Assembly: GCA_028293725.1 (NCBI GenBank)
Contig: JAQGOE010000011.1
Span: 1 to 44,666, forward strand
Direction of reading: 5' to 3'
From: Gammaproteobacteria bacterium
GTDB lineage: Bacteria > Pseudomonadota > Gammaproteobacteria > Steroidobacterales > Steroidobacteraceae
Length of the DNA: 44,666 bases
Notes under the pieces: model-generated
What the model was told of the DNA's origin: nothing
The model's input: the letters and a program-made list of their open reading frames with translations, nothing else
Databases searched by the model: none
Part shown: in pieces, positions 1 through 7,466 of the stretch
How the letters are laid out: each line of letters opens with the position of its first letter
Numbering within the stretch: the stretch's first letter is position 1
Translations under genes and position numbers: made by a program

Positions 1-152
1 TCGACGCCGCCTGGCGTTGGATCGACCCCATCCGCGAGGGGTGGGCGCAACATGACGAGCGCATCAAATCGTATGTTGCCGGGAGTTGGGGACCGGCGGC
101 CTCGAGCGCACTCGTCAGTCGTGACGGGTTTGCCTGGCAGGATGAAATGTAG
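1..152 (+). CDS. zwf: Glucose-6-phosphate 1-dehydrogenase, C-terminal end (partial)
   Basis: Only the last 49 codons are present, reading in frame from base 3 to the TAG at 150-152. The peptide runs through WRWIDPIREGW, then SYVAGSWGPAAS and a final RDGFAW segment. This is the hallmark C-terminus of G6PDH, which oxidises glucose-6-phosphate with NADP+ in the first step of the oxidative pentose phosphate and Entner-Doudoroff routes. The rest of the gene lies left of the window. A longer ATG-started frame overlaps this region but has no protein-like character before codon 106, so this frame is preferred. No pgl or edd follows on this side. Confidence 0.9.
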   Translation, partial: DAAWRWIDPIREGWAQHDERIKSYVAGSWGPAASSALVSRDGFAWQDEM

Positions 153-190
153 CCCGATCGGGGCGCCCCGCAGCTGCGGAGCCTCGCACA

Positions 191-252
191 GAGGGTCCTC
201 CCAGCAGAGGACCCTCCCGACAGAGGACCCTCCCGACAGAGGACCCTTCTCA
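191..252 (+). repeat. 16-bp tandem repeat and strong hairpin after zwf
   Basis: The unit cagaggaccctcccga occurs at 205-220 and 221-236, with a third partial copy from 237. The segment GAGGGTCCTC at 191-200 is the exact reverse complement of GAGGACCCTC at 207-216, giving a 10-bp stem with a 6-nt loop. It can also pair with the second repeat copy. There is no T-tract, so this is not a textbook intrinsic terminator, but its place 40 nt after the zwf stop suits a 3'-end structure. Confidence 0.6.
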
Positions 253-295
253 GCAGCGGAGCCTGTGTCTGACGCTCGACTGCCCAAGCCCAGCG

Positions 296-323
296 GGAAC
301 CGGGTCGCTCTAGCCGCGTTTGA
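296..323 (+). promoter_or_regulatory. Possible ECF (sigma-E-like) promoter for the ElaB/YqjD-like gene
   Basis: GGAACCG (296-302) is followed after 16 nt by TTTGA (319-323). The extracytoplasmic sigma-E pattern is GGAACTT-N16-TCTGA, so the -35 element and the spacing fit well and the -10 fits fairly. It lies 44 nt before the start codon. This is pattern matching only. Confidence 0.3.
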
Positions 324-366
324 TTGCCACCAAACCTACAACAGCCCTTCCAGCGAGGACAGCAAT

Positions 367-657
367 ATGAACACGACGACGACGAACGGTGAATCCGCGG
401 CCGATACCGCCGAGGTCAAGGAACATTTGAAAGCGGCCGGTGGCGCAGCTGCGAGTGCCGCGCGTGCTCGTGCTGCGCAAGCCCAGGAGTGGGCGAAGAC
501 CCGTGCGTCACAGGCGCAGGACTGGGCCAAGGGGCGTCTGGGCGACGCGCAAGAGAGCATCGAAGCGCAGCCCTACAAGGCAGCCGCGCTGGCCCTCGGA
601 ATCGGGCTTCTGGCGGGCATCCTGCTGACGACGCTGGCCTCGCGCCGTTCGAGCTGA
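367..657 (+). CDS. Small membrane-anchored protein, ElaB/YqjD/DUF883-like
   Basis: The product has 96 residues. It starts with a Thr/Asn-rich head, then an Ala/Arg/Gln-rich helical stretch (about 18-65) with an imperfect repeat around QAQEWAKTRAS / QAQDWAKGRLG. It ends in one glycine-rich membrane helix (about 73-92, ALALGIGLLAGILL) and a short basic tail. This is the ElaB/YqjD/DUF883 layout: inner-membrane C-tail-anchored proteins, some of which bind ribosomes in stationary phase. The ATG at 367 was chosen because it has a GAGG at 355-358, 8 nt upstream, and because the longer frame from base 52 would overlap the zwf end and looks non-coding. A 7-bp stem hairpin follows at 661-680. Family membership is by layout; the function is inferred. 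Confidence 0.7.
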   Translation: MNTTTTNGESAADTAEVKEHLKAAGGAAASAARARAAQAQEWAKTRASQAQDWAKGRLGDAQESIEAQPYKAAALALGIGLLAGILLTTLASRRSS

Positions 658-660
658 ATC

Positions 661-680
661 CGAGCTTTTCGCGAAGCTCG
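661..680 (+). terminator. Hairpin after the ElaB/YqjD-like gene
   Basis: CGAGCTT (661-667) and AAGCTCG (674-680) form a perfect 7-bp stem with a 6-nt loop, starting 4 nt after the stop codon. No T-run follows, so termination efficiency is uncertain. The remaining stretch to 921 is GC-rich leader sequence before hemA with no recognisable promoter and no supported gene. Confidence 0.4.
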
Positions 681-921
681 TCCCACCCCGGGGGCCGGCA
701 CAGCCACCGCCGGGGGCGGGACGTAGGGACGAAGGCGCGCGGCAGGCGCGCATGCCAAGCGCCGAGGCTAAGCGTCCTGGCCAGCACTGAGGCCAAGCAC
801 TGATGGGCTGGGCGCGTGCGGCGGGCGCTACCTCAGCGTGCGGCACCTGAAACGTGAGGCCCTCCGGTCGTAATGACCGTTCGGTGACACACCCCCGCCC
901 CGCCCATGTTCTCCTACCCGC

Positions 922-2439
922 ATGCACCAAATCGGTGTCGTGGGTCTTTCCTATCGCCATGTGGGCGTTGACGAGGTCGCTCGTTTCGCCCTCCCCAAGG
1001 CAGAAATCGCGGCGCGCCTCCCGGCGCTGCGTGATTTCCTGCGCGCGTCTGAAATTCTCTACGTGGGCACCTGCAATCGTGTCGAAGTGCTTTTCGCCAC
1101 GAGCGACGGAAGTCCGGCGGGTGACTCGCGGGGAGACGTTTTCCGGGCTCTGACCGGCCGCGATCCACAGCCTGGTGAGGCCACGCGCATCCTGCGAGCG
1201 TGGACGGGTGAAGCGGCCGTCGAGCACCTGTTCCTGGTCGCCTGTGGTTTGGATTCCGCGCAAACCGGTGAGCAGGAAATCGCCATCCAGTTGCGCGGCG
1301 CCTGGGAAGCCGCGCGCGAAGCGCACGCATCGGGCCCGATTCTCGATCGTCTCCTCGGCGAGGCGCTAGGGATGGCGAATCGTGTGCATCGCCTCGAGGC
1401 GGGCGTCCGCGCTCCCTCGCTAGCCGATCTCGCCGCGGACCGCGCGGTGCTCCACCTCGCAGGGAAACCTGGAACTGTCGCGCTGGTCGGCGTTTCACCG
1501 ATGACAAAGCGCTGCGGGAAGGCACTCCACCGAGCCGGCGTGCCGCTCCTCGTCGTGAACCGCACGCTGGAGGCGGCGGAGGAGTTTGCACAAACGGTCG
1601 GAGCACAGGCGCTGTCGCTGGATGAATTCCGCGCGCGACCGCGTGAAGTGGCCGCGCTCGTGCTGGCGGCAGGCGGCGGCGAGCCGGTGCTAGACACGGA
1701 AGCGCTCGCAAGGCTCGCGCACGTAACTAAGCTCGCGCAGTCCAACGCGCTCGCGCAAGCGGCGACGCTGGCCCAAGCGACCACGCCCGCACAAGCTGCG
1801 ACAACTTCGTACGTAACGAAGATCGCACAAGCGGCGACGTCATCGCACGCAGCGACACTCCCGCAAGTAACAACCCGCCCCCCACTGATCATCGACTTCG
1901 GCGTCCCCCCGAACGTTGAGCCCGAGGCGGCCCGGCTCGTGGGTTTCCCACGCGTCGGCATGAACGATCTCATCCAAGCAGCGCAAGAGCGGCGCCTCTC
2001 GCAACTCATGCGTATGGCCCCGGTACGCGCTGCGATCGACGAGCGCCTCACCCGACTGCGCGGTGATCTGGCGACCCGCGCGATTGGGCGTAAGCTCGCG
2101 GACCTCCGCGGGACCTTCGAACAGATCGCCGCGGAAGAAGTCGATCGCGCGCTCGCCGCGGAGCTGCGCGGTCTCGATGACAGCCAACGTGAGATCCTGC
2201 AACGACTGGGCTCGACCGTGGCGCGTCGCCTCGCGCATCTTCCTCTTGCCGGGTTGCGCGCGGCAGCGGCTCACGCAAGCACCGATGCGGTTGACGCCTT
2301 CTTCCGCGAGGCAAAACTCAGACGCACGCCGGTGGCTGGCACGGGCGCGGGCAACGATACCGGTATGAACGGCACCGGCATAGGTGCCGCCGAGCGCACC
2401 GCCATGGTCACCGGCACTGACGACGACGACAAAAGCTAA
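922..2439 (+). CDS. hemA: Glutamyl-tRNA reductase
   Basis: GluTR reduces glutamyl-tRNA(Glu) to glutamate-1-semialdehyde with NADPH, the first committed step of C5-pathway heme synthesis. The N-terminal catalytic domain is clear: VGLSYRH near the start, the active-site thiol Cys51 in GTCNRVEVL, and GLDSAQTGEQEI around 113-124. A helical dimerisation domain fills the last 110 residues or so. At 505 residues it is longer than the usual 415-430. The excess comes from a low-complexity Ala/Gln/Thr insert at about 266-318 (repeated AQAAT) and a Gly/Thr tail ending DDDDKS. The nucleotide-binding loop reads LVGVSPMTKRCG rather than the usual GAGxMG type. No strong ribosome site precedes the ATG. It is the first gene of the heme cluster; hemL starts 15 nt later. 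Confidence 0.9.
   Translation: MHQIGVVGLSYRHVGVDEVARFALPKAEIAARLPALRDFLRASEILYVGTCNRVEVLFATSDGSPAGDSRGDVFRALTGRDPQPGEATRILRAWTGEAAVEHLFLVACGLDSAQTGEQEIAIQLRGAWEAAREAHASGPILDRLLGEALGMANRVHRLEAGVRAPSLADLAADRAVLHLAGKPGTVALVGVSPMTKRCGKALHRAGVPLLVVNRTLEAAEEFAQTVGAQALSLDEFRARPREVAALVLAAGGGEPVLDTEALARLAHVTKLAQSNALAQAATLAQATTPAQAATTSYVTKIAQAATSSHAATLPQVTTRPPLIIDFGVPPNVEPEAARLVGFPRVGMNDLIQAAQERRLSQLMRMAPVRAAIDERLTRLRGDLATRAIGRKLADLRGTFEQIAAEEVDRALAAELRGLDDSQREILQRLGSTVARRLAHLPLAGLRAAAAHASTDAVDAFFREAKLRRTPVAGTGAGNDTGMNGTGIGAAERTAMVTGTDDDDKS
1721..1830 (+). repeat. Degenerate repeat inside hemA
   Basis: The 20-mers at 1721-1740 and 1811-1830 match at 16 of 20 positions and sit exactly 90 nt (30 codons) apart. 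Between and after them the motif CAAGCGGCGAC recurs. The encoded peptide repeats VTKLAQ / VTKIAQ and AQAAT. This looks like in-frame tandem duplication that lengthened the reductase. Confidence 0.6.
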
Positions 2440-2454
2440 CGCCAGAGAAAACAG

Positions 2455-3774
2455 ATGAACAATTCCAAACAGTCGGCCGAGCGGCAGACGGTTGCGCGCT
2501 CAGAAGCCCTTTATAAGCGCGCCGTAGGCGTCATCCCCGGCGGCGTCAGCTCTCCGGTACGCGCATTCCGTGCCGTCGGAGGCACGCCGCGCTTCATCGC
2601 TCGCGGTGCCGCTCAACACGTCACCGACGCTGACGGCAACACATACCTCGATTTCGTGAACTCCTGGGGTGCGCTGATTCTCGGTCACGCGCATCCCGCT
2701 GTCGTTGCCGCGATCACAGAGGCGGCGCGGAACGGCACTACGTTCGGCGCCCCGTGCGAAGGCGAAGTTGAGTTGGCTGAGCGCATCGTCGCGTCCTACT
2801 CCGCACTCGAGCAGGTTCGGTTCGTCTCATCGGGCACTGAAGCCGTCATGAGTGCTATCCGTCTGGCGCGCGCATTCACCGGACGTGACCTGATAGTAAA
2901 GTTTTCGGGTTGCTACCACGGACACGCGGATCACTTGCTGGTTGCTGCGGGCTCGGGCCTCGCAACGTTCGGCCGTCCTTCTTCCGCAGGCGTCCCCGAA
3001 GCTTTCACAGCGTGCACCCTCGTGCTGCCTCTCGACGACGAAGCGGCTGTAGAGGCGCTGTTCGCGAAGGAGGGTTCGCGTATCGCCGCCGTCATTATCG
3101 AACCTGTACCCGCTAATCATGGCCTGCTGCTGCAGAGAAGAGAATTTCTCGAGACTCTCCGTAAAGTGACGAGCCAACACGGCACGCTGTTGATTTTCGA
3201 CGAAGTGATCTCCGGTTTCCGCCTGGCGCGTGGTGGTGTCAGCGAGCTCACCGGAATCGTTCCCGATCTCGCGACGTTCGGTAAAGTGATCGGCGGCGGC
3301 ATGCCGGTCGGCGCGTTCGGCGGCCCACGCAAGATCATGGCGCGCCTCGCTCCGGACGGTGACACCTATCAGGCGGGCACGCTGTCAGGCAATCCGGTCG
3401 CAATGGCCTCTGGCATCGCCACTCTGGACGTTCTCATCAAACAGAATGGCTGGCAGAAGCTCGAAGCCCTCGGCGCCGAGTTGGAAACGTTGCTCGAGCC
3501 GGTGCTCGCGAAGGCGGGCTTCCCTGTGCACCTGACCCGGCAGGGATCGCTCTTCTGGATGTCATTTCACGAGGGAGGTGCGCCGAGAACCGCGGCGCCG
3601 CTCACCGAAGCGGCGTCAAAGCGTTTCAGCGCCCTGTTCCACGCGATGTTGGACCGCGGTGTATACCTGCCGCCGTCAGCGTACGAGGCGTGCTTCCTTT
3701 CCCTCGCCCACACGAGCGCTGACCTCCACCGGTTCACGCAGTCGTTGAGCGAGTCGTTCGCCGCTATCCGCTGA
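2455..3774 (+). CDS. hemL: Glutamate-1-semialdehyde 2,1-aminomutase
   Basis: This PLP enzyme converts glutamate-1-semialdehyde into 5-aminolevulinate, directly after HemA in the C5 pathway. The 439-residue length matches the family (about 426-430). Visible signatures are IPGGVSSPVRAF at the N-terminus, FVSSGTEAVMSAIRLAR (PLP phosphate binding), CYHGHADHLL, FDEVISGFRLARGG (PLP-ring aspartate) and the Schiff-base lysine Lys277 in TFGKVIGGGMPVGAFGG. The ATG lies 15 nt after the hemA stop, and HemA and HemL are known to channel the unstable semialdehyde. A 68-nt spacer then separates it from the kinase gene. Confidence 0.95.
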   Translation: MNNSKQSAERQTVARSEALYKRAVGVIPGGVSSPVRAFRAVGGTPRFIARGAAQHVTDADGNTYLDFVNSWGALILGHAHPAVVAAITEAARNGTTFGAPCEGEVELAERIVASYSALEQVRFVSSGTEAVMSAIRLARAFTGRDLIVKFSGCYHGHADHLLVAAGSGLATFGRPSSAGVPEAFTACTLVLPLDDEAAVEALFAKEGSRIAAVIIEPVPANHGLLLQRREFLETLRKVTSQHGTLLIFDEVISGFRLARGGVSELTGIVPDLATFGKVIGGGMPVGAFGGPRKIMARLAPDGDTYQAGTLSGNPVAMASGIATLDVLIKQNGWQKLEALGAELETLLEPVLAKAGFPVHLTRQGSLFWMSFHEGGAPRTAAPLTEAASKRFSALFHAMLDRGVYLPPSAYEACFLSLAHTSADLHRFTQSLSESFAAIR

Positions 3775-3842
3775 AGCGAGCCAAGCCAAACCAAGCCACC
3801 GCATCCACCTCCGAACGCAAGCCGCCATCCACCTCACCCATC

Positions 3843-4925
3843 ATGAAAGCAACCCGCGTCTTTCAACTGACCGCCCTCGCACTGGTGGTTGTCGCCGCCG
3901 TGCAGGTCGGCTGGTGGTTGTTCGACCAGAGGACGAATGCGATGGAGAGGGTGCAAGCGGAGCGCATCCTGTATTCGCGGCAGGTGGGTGCGGCGCAGGT
4001 TATGTTGGAATCGGGAGTTTCCGCGGAGCGCGTCCGGCAGTTACTTCCCGGCGTCGCCGTTGCGGGCTCGAAGGCAACCCTGTCGCCGACGGTCGACGAG
4101 TCGCTGTTGAACGAGGCTCATCGGCGAATCAATCAATACGCGTGGGAGGGCGGCTTCTTCCTCCTCGCCCTCGCGGTCTGTATCGGCGTGATTGCGCGTG
4201 CGCTAAAGGCGGAAGCCAAAGTCATCCAGGAGCAGGACAACTTCCTGGCGCTCGTCTCCCACCAGTTCAAAACGCCACTGGCAAGCCTGCAGCTCTCGCT
4301 GGAAACGATGGCGATGCGCACGCTTTCTCCGGACCAGGCGCGCACCCTCATCGATCGCATGCTGTCGGATCTGGGACGAATGGAAGCGATGGTCACACAG
4401 ATCCTGGAGAGCGTGCGCCTGGAGCGGGGAAGGGTCGATCTGCGTCGCGAGCCGCTCGATCTGTCGGGCGCGGTGACCCGCGTTGTCGCGCAGTTCGAGG
4501 AACGGGCGCGCAAGGACAACATCACCATTACCGCCGATATCGCGCGCGGCCTTTACGTACTCACAGATCCGCTAGCGCTTGACGTCGTCGTCCGCAATCT
4601 CCTCGAAAACGCCATAGCAGCGATCAGTCCGGTCGGAGGAGGCACGATCGCCTTCGTCGCGCGGCGCACGGAGAGCGAGATCGAGCTCGCGGTGCGCGAT
4701 AGCGGTGTCGGTTTCAGACCTGCTGACGGAGTGCGGCTATTTGAGAAGTTCACGCGCCTCCACCCGGGCGGCGGCAGCAGTTACTACGGCACTGGCCTCG
4801 GCCTTTTCATCGTGCGACGTTTGATGCAACTCGCCGGCGGCCGTGTCAGCGCGCACAGCGAGGGCGTGGGGCAGGGTGCTCGTTTTGTGCTCACCTGGCC
4901 GGTGGCACCCGCGGAGCCATCGTGA
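3843..4925 (+). CDS. Sensor histidine kinase within the heme cluster
   Basis: A 360-residue membrane kinase. Hydrophobic helices at about 6-26 and 103-121 enclose a periplasmic segment of about 75 residues with no recognised sensor fold. The HisKA dimerisation helix carries the phospho-acceptor His140 in SHQFKTPLASLQ. The ATPase domain has an N-box (RNLLENAIAAI), G1 (RDSGVGF) and G2 (YGTGLGLFIVRRLM). It overlaps the next gene by 4 nt (GTGA), so it is probably translated with its cognate regulator. Being buried between hemL and hemC suggests that it senses heme, a porphyrin intermediate, oxygen or an envelope signal tied to heme demand. The ligand is not visible from sequence. Confidence 0.88.
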   Translation: MKATRVFQLTALALVVVAAVQVGWWLFDQRTNAMERVQAERILYSRQVGAAQVMLESGVSAERVRQLLPGVAVAGSKATLSPTVDESLLNEAHRRINQYAWEGGFFLLALAVCIGVIARALKAEAKVIQEQDNFLALVSHQFKTPLASLQLSLETMAMRTLSPDQARTLIDRMLSDLGRMEAMVTQILESVRLERGRVDLRREPLDLSGAVTRVVAQFEERARKDNITITADIARGLYVLTDPLALDVVVRNLLENAIAAISPVGGGTIAFVARRTESEIELAVRDSGVGFRPADGVRLFEKFTRLHPGGGSSYYGTGLGLFIVRRLMQLAGGRVSAHSEGVGQGARFVLTWPVAPAEPS

Positions 4926-5653
4926 GCGATCTCCCTCCACAAGCCAACCGCGTTCTCGTGGTCGAAGACGACCCCCATCTCGCGGCGGGTGTGGTCGAAA
5001 ACCTCCGCGCCGAAGGCTACGAGACGCACTCCGTGACCGACGGTCGCCAGGCGCTCGATTGGCTTGGCGCCGAGCATGTTGGTCTGATCGTTCTGGATGT
5101 CATGTTACCGGAGGTCGATGGCTTTACCGTGTGTCGCACGCTCCGGGCGCAAGGAAACAACACGCCTGTGCTTTTTCTAACGGCGCGTGGTGATCCGGCA
5201 GACCGGGTGCGTGGGCTCGAGGCCGGCGGAGATGACTACCTCGCCAAACCATTCCACCTCCAGGAGTTCCTGCTCCGCGTCCGCGCGATACTGCGGCGCT
5301 GGGATTGGTATCGGAGCGCTTCCTCCACTGCGGCGACCGCGGTATTGCACTTCGGCGGTAACGAGGTGGATTTCCGGGCGTTCCGTGCCCGCTCCTGGAA
5401 CGGCATAGCGCAGGAGCTCACCGAGAAGGAAGCGATGATTTTGAAAGTGTTGGCCGAGCGTCCCGGTGAGATCGTTTCCCGCGAGGACCTGCTCGAGCGT
5501 GTCTGGGGCTATGACGTGTTTCCCTCCACACGCACGGTGGACAACTTCATCCTCCGGCTGCGCAAGCGCTTCGAGCGCGACCCGGCCAATCCCCGCCATT
5601 TCCTCACCGTCTGGGGAGTGGGATACCGATTCATGACGGAGGACGAGGCATGA
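4922..5653 (+). CDS. OmpR/PhoB-family response regulator in the heme cluster
   Basis: The 243-residue protein has a receiver domain (about 11-123) with acidic pocket VEDD near the start, phospho-acceptor Asp59 in LIVLDVMLPEVDGF, and Lys109 in YLAKPF. A C-terminal winged helix follows (about 145-240) with ERVWGYDVF and the recognition-helix region RTVDNFILRLRKRF. The start is a GTG overlapping the kinase stop by 4 nt. Its own TGA overlaps the hemC ATG (ATGA). It therefore appears to be a DNA-binding regulator made in step with both the kinase and porphobilinogen deaminase. Regulation of the heme genes themselves is inference. Confidence 0.9.
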   Translation: MSDLPPQANRVLVVEDDPHLAAGVVENLRAEGYETHSVTDGRQALDWLGAEHVGLIVLDVMLPEVDGFTVCRTLRAQGNNTPVLFLTARGDPADRVRGLEAGGDDYLAKPFHLQEFLLRVRAILRRWDWYRSASSTAATAVLHFGGNEVDFRAFRARSWNGIAQELTEKEAMILKVLAERPGEIVSREDLLERVWGYDVFPSTRTVDNFILRLRKRFERDPANPRHFLTVWGVGYRFMTEDEA

Positions 5654-6618
5654 GCGGCACACTCAGAATCGGAACACGCGCGTCGGCACTGGCGCTGTGG
5701 CAGGCGCACCATGTTGAGAGCCTCATCAAGGGGCTGGCCGGTGCTCCGATGGTTGAGCTCGTGCACATCAAGACCGAGGGTGACGTCAGGACCGACGTGC
5801 CGTTGTGGGCCCTGAAAGGACGCGCGTTCTTTACGAAAGAAATTGATCGCGCGCTGCTCGCTGGTGAGGTGGACCTTGCCGTGCATAGCCTCAAGGACCT
5901 GTCGACGGTGCTGGACGCGGGACTCGAACTCGCGGCAACGCTGACTCGGGAGGATCCGCGCGACGCTCTGTTGAGTCGTACGCCGGCCGGTCGTAGCGGT
6001 GGTGGTTTGAAGGACCTGCCTGCCGGCGCGCGCGTGGGTACCAGTAGTTTACGGCGCCGCGCGTTTCTGAGCCGCGCGAGGCCAGACCTCAAGCTGCTCG
6101 AGCTCCGCGGCAACGTGCCGACGCGCGTAGAGCGTCTGAAGAATGGCGACTATGACGCGATCGTCCTCGCCGCCGCGGGCTTACTCAGGCTGGATCTGCA
6201 GGAGCATATTTCCGAGTTCCTGCCTCCTGATGACTTCCCGCCGGCCGTTTCACAGGGAGTCGTTGGAGTTGCCTGTCGTATTGGCGATGAGGAGACGTTG
6301 CGATGGCTGCGTCCGTTGGATGATCGTGCGGCGCGAGTCGCCACGACGGCCGAACGAGCATTCCTGCGACGGTTGGAGGGCGGCTGTCAGGTACCATTGG
6401 GCGCGTTGGGAACCACGATTGGCGGCACTTTGCATCTTCACGCGACGGTGTGCGCCCTCGACGGCTCCGAGTCCTTGACCGCTCGCGGCGAAATCGAATC
6501 GAGCGTGGAGCACGCTGTGACCCTCGGCCAGCGACTCGCGGATGAGTTGCTTGAAAAAGGTGCCGCGCGGCTCATCGCGCAGGAGCGCGCCTCACATCTC
6601 GATGCGGAGGAGCCGTGA
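5650..6618 (+). CDS. hemC: Porphobilinogen deaminase (hydroxymethylbilane synthase)
   Basis: HemC joins four porphobilinogen units into hydroxymethylbilane using a dipyrromethane cofactor. The 322-residue product starts with LRIGTRASALALWQAHHVE and contains KTEGD, HSLKDLST, GTSSLRRRAFL and LELRGNVPTRVERL. The cofactor-attachment Cys246 sits in GGCQVPLGA (equivalent to Cys242 in E. coli). The ATG overlaps the stop of the preceding regulator by 4 nt, and the TGA overlaps the GTG start of hemD by 4 nt. Length and motifs are complete. Confidence 0.95.
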   Translation: MSGTLRIGTRASALALWQAHHVESLIKGLAGAPMVELVHIKTEGDVRTDVPLWALKGRAFFTKEIDRALLAGEVDLAVHSLKDLSTVLDAGLELAATLTREDPRDALLSRTPAGRSGGGLKDLPAGARVGTSSLRRRAFLSRARPDLKLLELRGNVPTRVERLKNGDYDAIVLAAAGLLRLDLQEHISEFLPPDDFPPAVSQGVVGVACRIGDEETLRWLRPLDDRAARVATTAERAFLRRLEGGCQVPLGALGTTIGGTLHLHATVCALDGSESLTARGEIESSVEHAVTLGQRLADELLEKGAARLIAQERASHLDAEEP

Positions 6619-7466
6619 ACACGGTTAGCGGCACGGAGGCCGCCGCCGGTGAGTCGCGGCCAGCCGATCGTGAGCGGTCACCGGCTGGTCATGTGCCGAA
6701 GCACGTAGTCGTGACCCGTTCCGAATCCCGCGACGGCCCACTGAGCTCCGAATTGCGCAACCTCGGCCTCCCCGTGTTGCTATGGCCAGCCGTGACTGTT
6801 GAGACGACCGAGACCGGCCCCCTTGAAGCAGCGCTCGCCGACATAACCTCCTTCCAGTGGATCGTGTTCGCCAGCCGGCACGCTGTCGCAGCGGTCACAG
6901 GCCTCATGGCGATACACCCCGCGAGTGTCAGGATCGCCGCCGTAGGTCAGGCCACCGCGCAGGTGTTGCGTCAACGCGGCTGGCCCGTCGATCTGTTGCC
7001 CAGCGAGGCCAACGCCGCCGCCCTGGTGGATGCGTTCGCAGCCACCGCCGCGATAGATGGCGCCCGCATCCTTTTCCCAGCCAGCTCCCGCGCGCTCCCA
7101 ACGATCGCCGCCGGCCTAAAGCAACTCGGCGCCGAAGTCACACAGGTCGAGGCCTATCGCACCGAATCCTCCGGCGCGCTCGACGTCGAGACTTGCCGCT
7201 CCTGGATCGCACGCGGAAGCATCGGTGCCGTAACTTTCGCAAGTCCCTCTGCGGTCGACGAGTTGGAGCACGCCCTCGGCAAAGACGATTTCGATCGGCT
7301 GTTGTCCGCTGCGGCCGCAGTCGCAATTGGCCCTACAACTGCCAAGGCGCTCACCGAGCGCGGCCACACACCCGCGCTGGCCGAATCCGCCACCCTGCAA
7401 GGGCTCGCGCACACCACACACCGCTTGTTGCAAACGAGGCAAGACCTCGCTGACGGAGAACGCTGA
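6615..7466 (+). CDS. hemD: Uroporphyrinogen-III synthase
   Basis: HemD cyclises hydroxymethylbilane while flipping ring D, giving uroporphyrinogen III. The 283-residue product begins with a short Ala/Glu-rich extension, then VVVTRSESRDGPLSSELR, WIVFASRHAV, AAVGQATAQVLRQRGW, ILFPASSRALPTIA and VTFASPSAVDEL. The terminal segment VAIGPTTAKALTERGH is typical of this weakly conserved family. The GTG start overlaps hemC by 4 nt, and the stop shares one base with the hemB ATG. Position between hemC and hemB supports the call strongly. Confidence 0.9.
   Translation: MNTVSGTEAAAGESRPADRERSPAGHVPKHVVVTRSESRDGPLSSELRNLGLPVLLWPAVTVETTETGPLEAALADITSFQWIVFASRHAVAAVTGLMAIHPASVRIAAVGQATAQVLRQRGWPVDLLPSEANAAALVDAFAATAAIDGARILFPASSRALPTIAAGLKQLGAEVTQVEAYRTESSGALDVETCRSWIARGSIGAVTFASPSAVDELEHALGKDDFDRLLSAAAAVAIGPTTAKALTERGHTPALAESATLQGLAHTTHRLLQTRQDLADGER

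Noticed and set aside
52..366. N-terminal extension of the ElaB/YqjD-like gene from the ATG at 52
   Set aside because: It overlaps the zwf end in another frame, has no protein-like composition, and the ATG at 367 has its own ribosome site.
1700..1880. Reading the hemA repeats as a frameshift or pseudogene
   Set aside because: The repeat is in frame and the conserved C-terminal half continues normally after it.
1059..2051. Long minus-strand frame (330 codons) opposite hemA
   Set aside because: Shadow frame rich in Ser/Arg/Ala caused by high GC; hemA on the plus strand has clear catalytic motifs.
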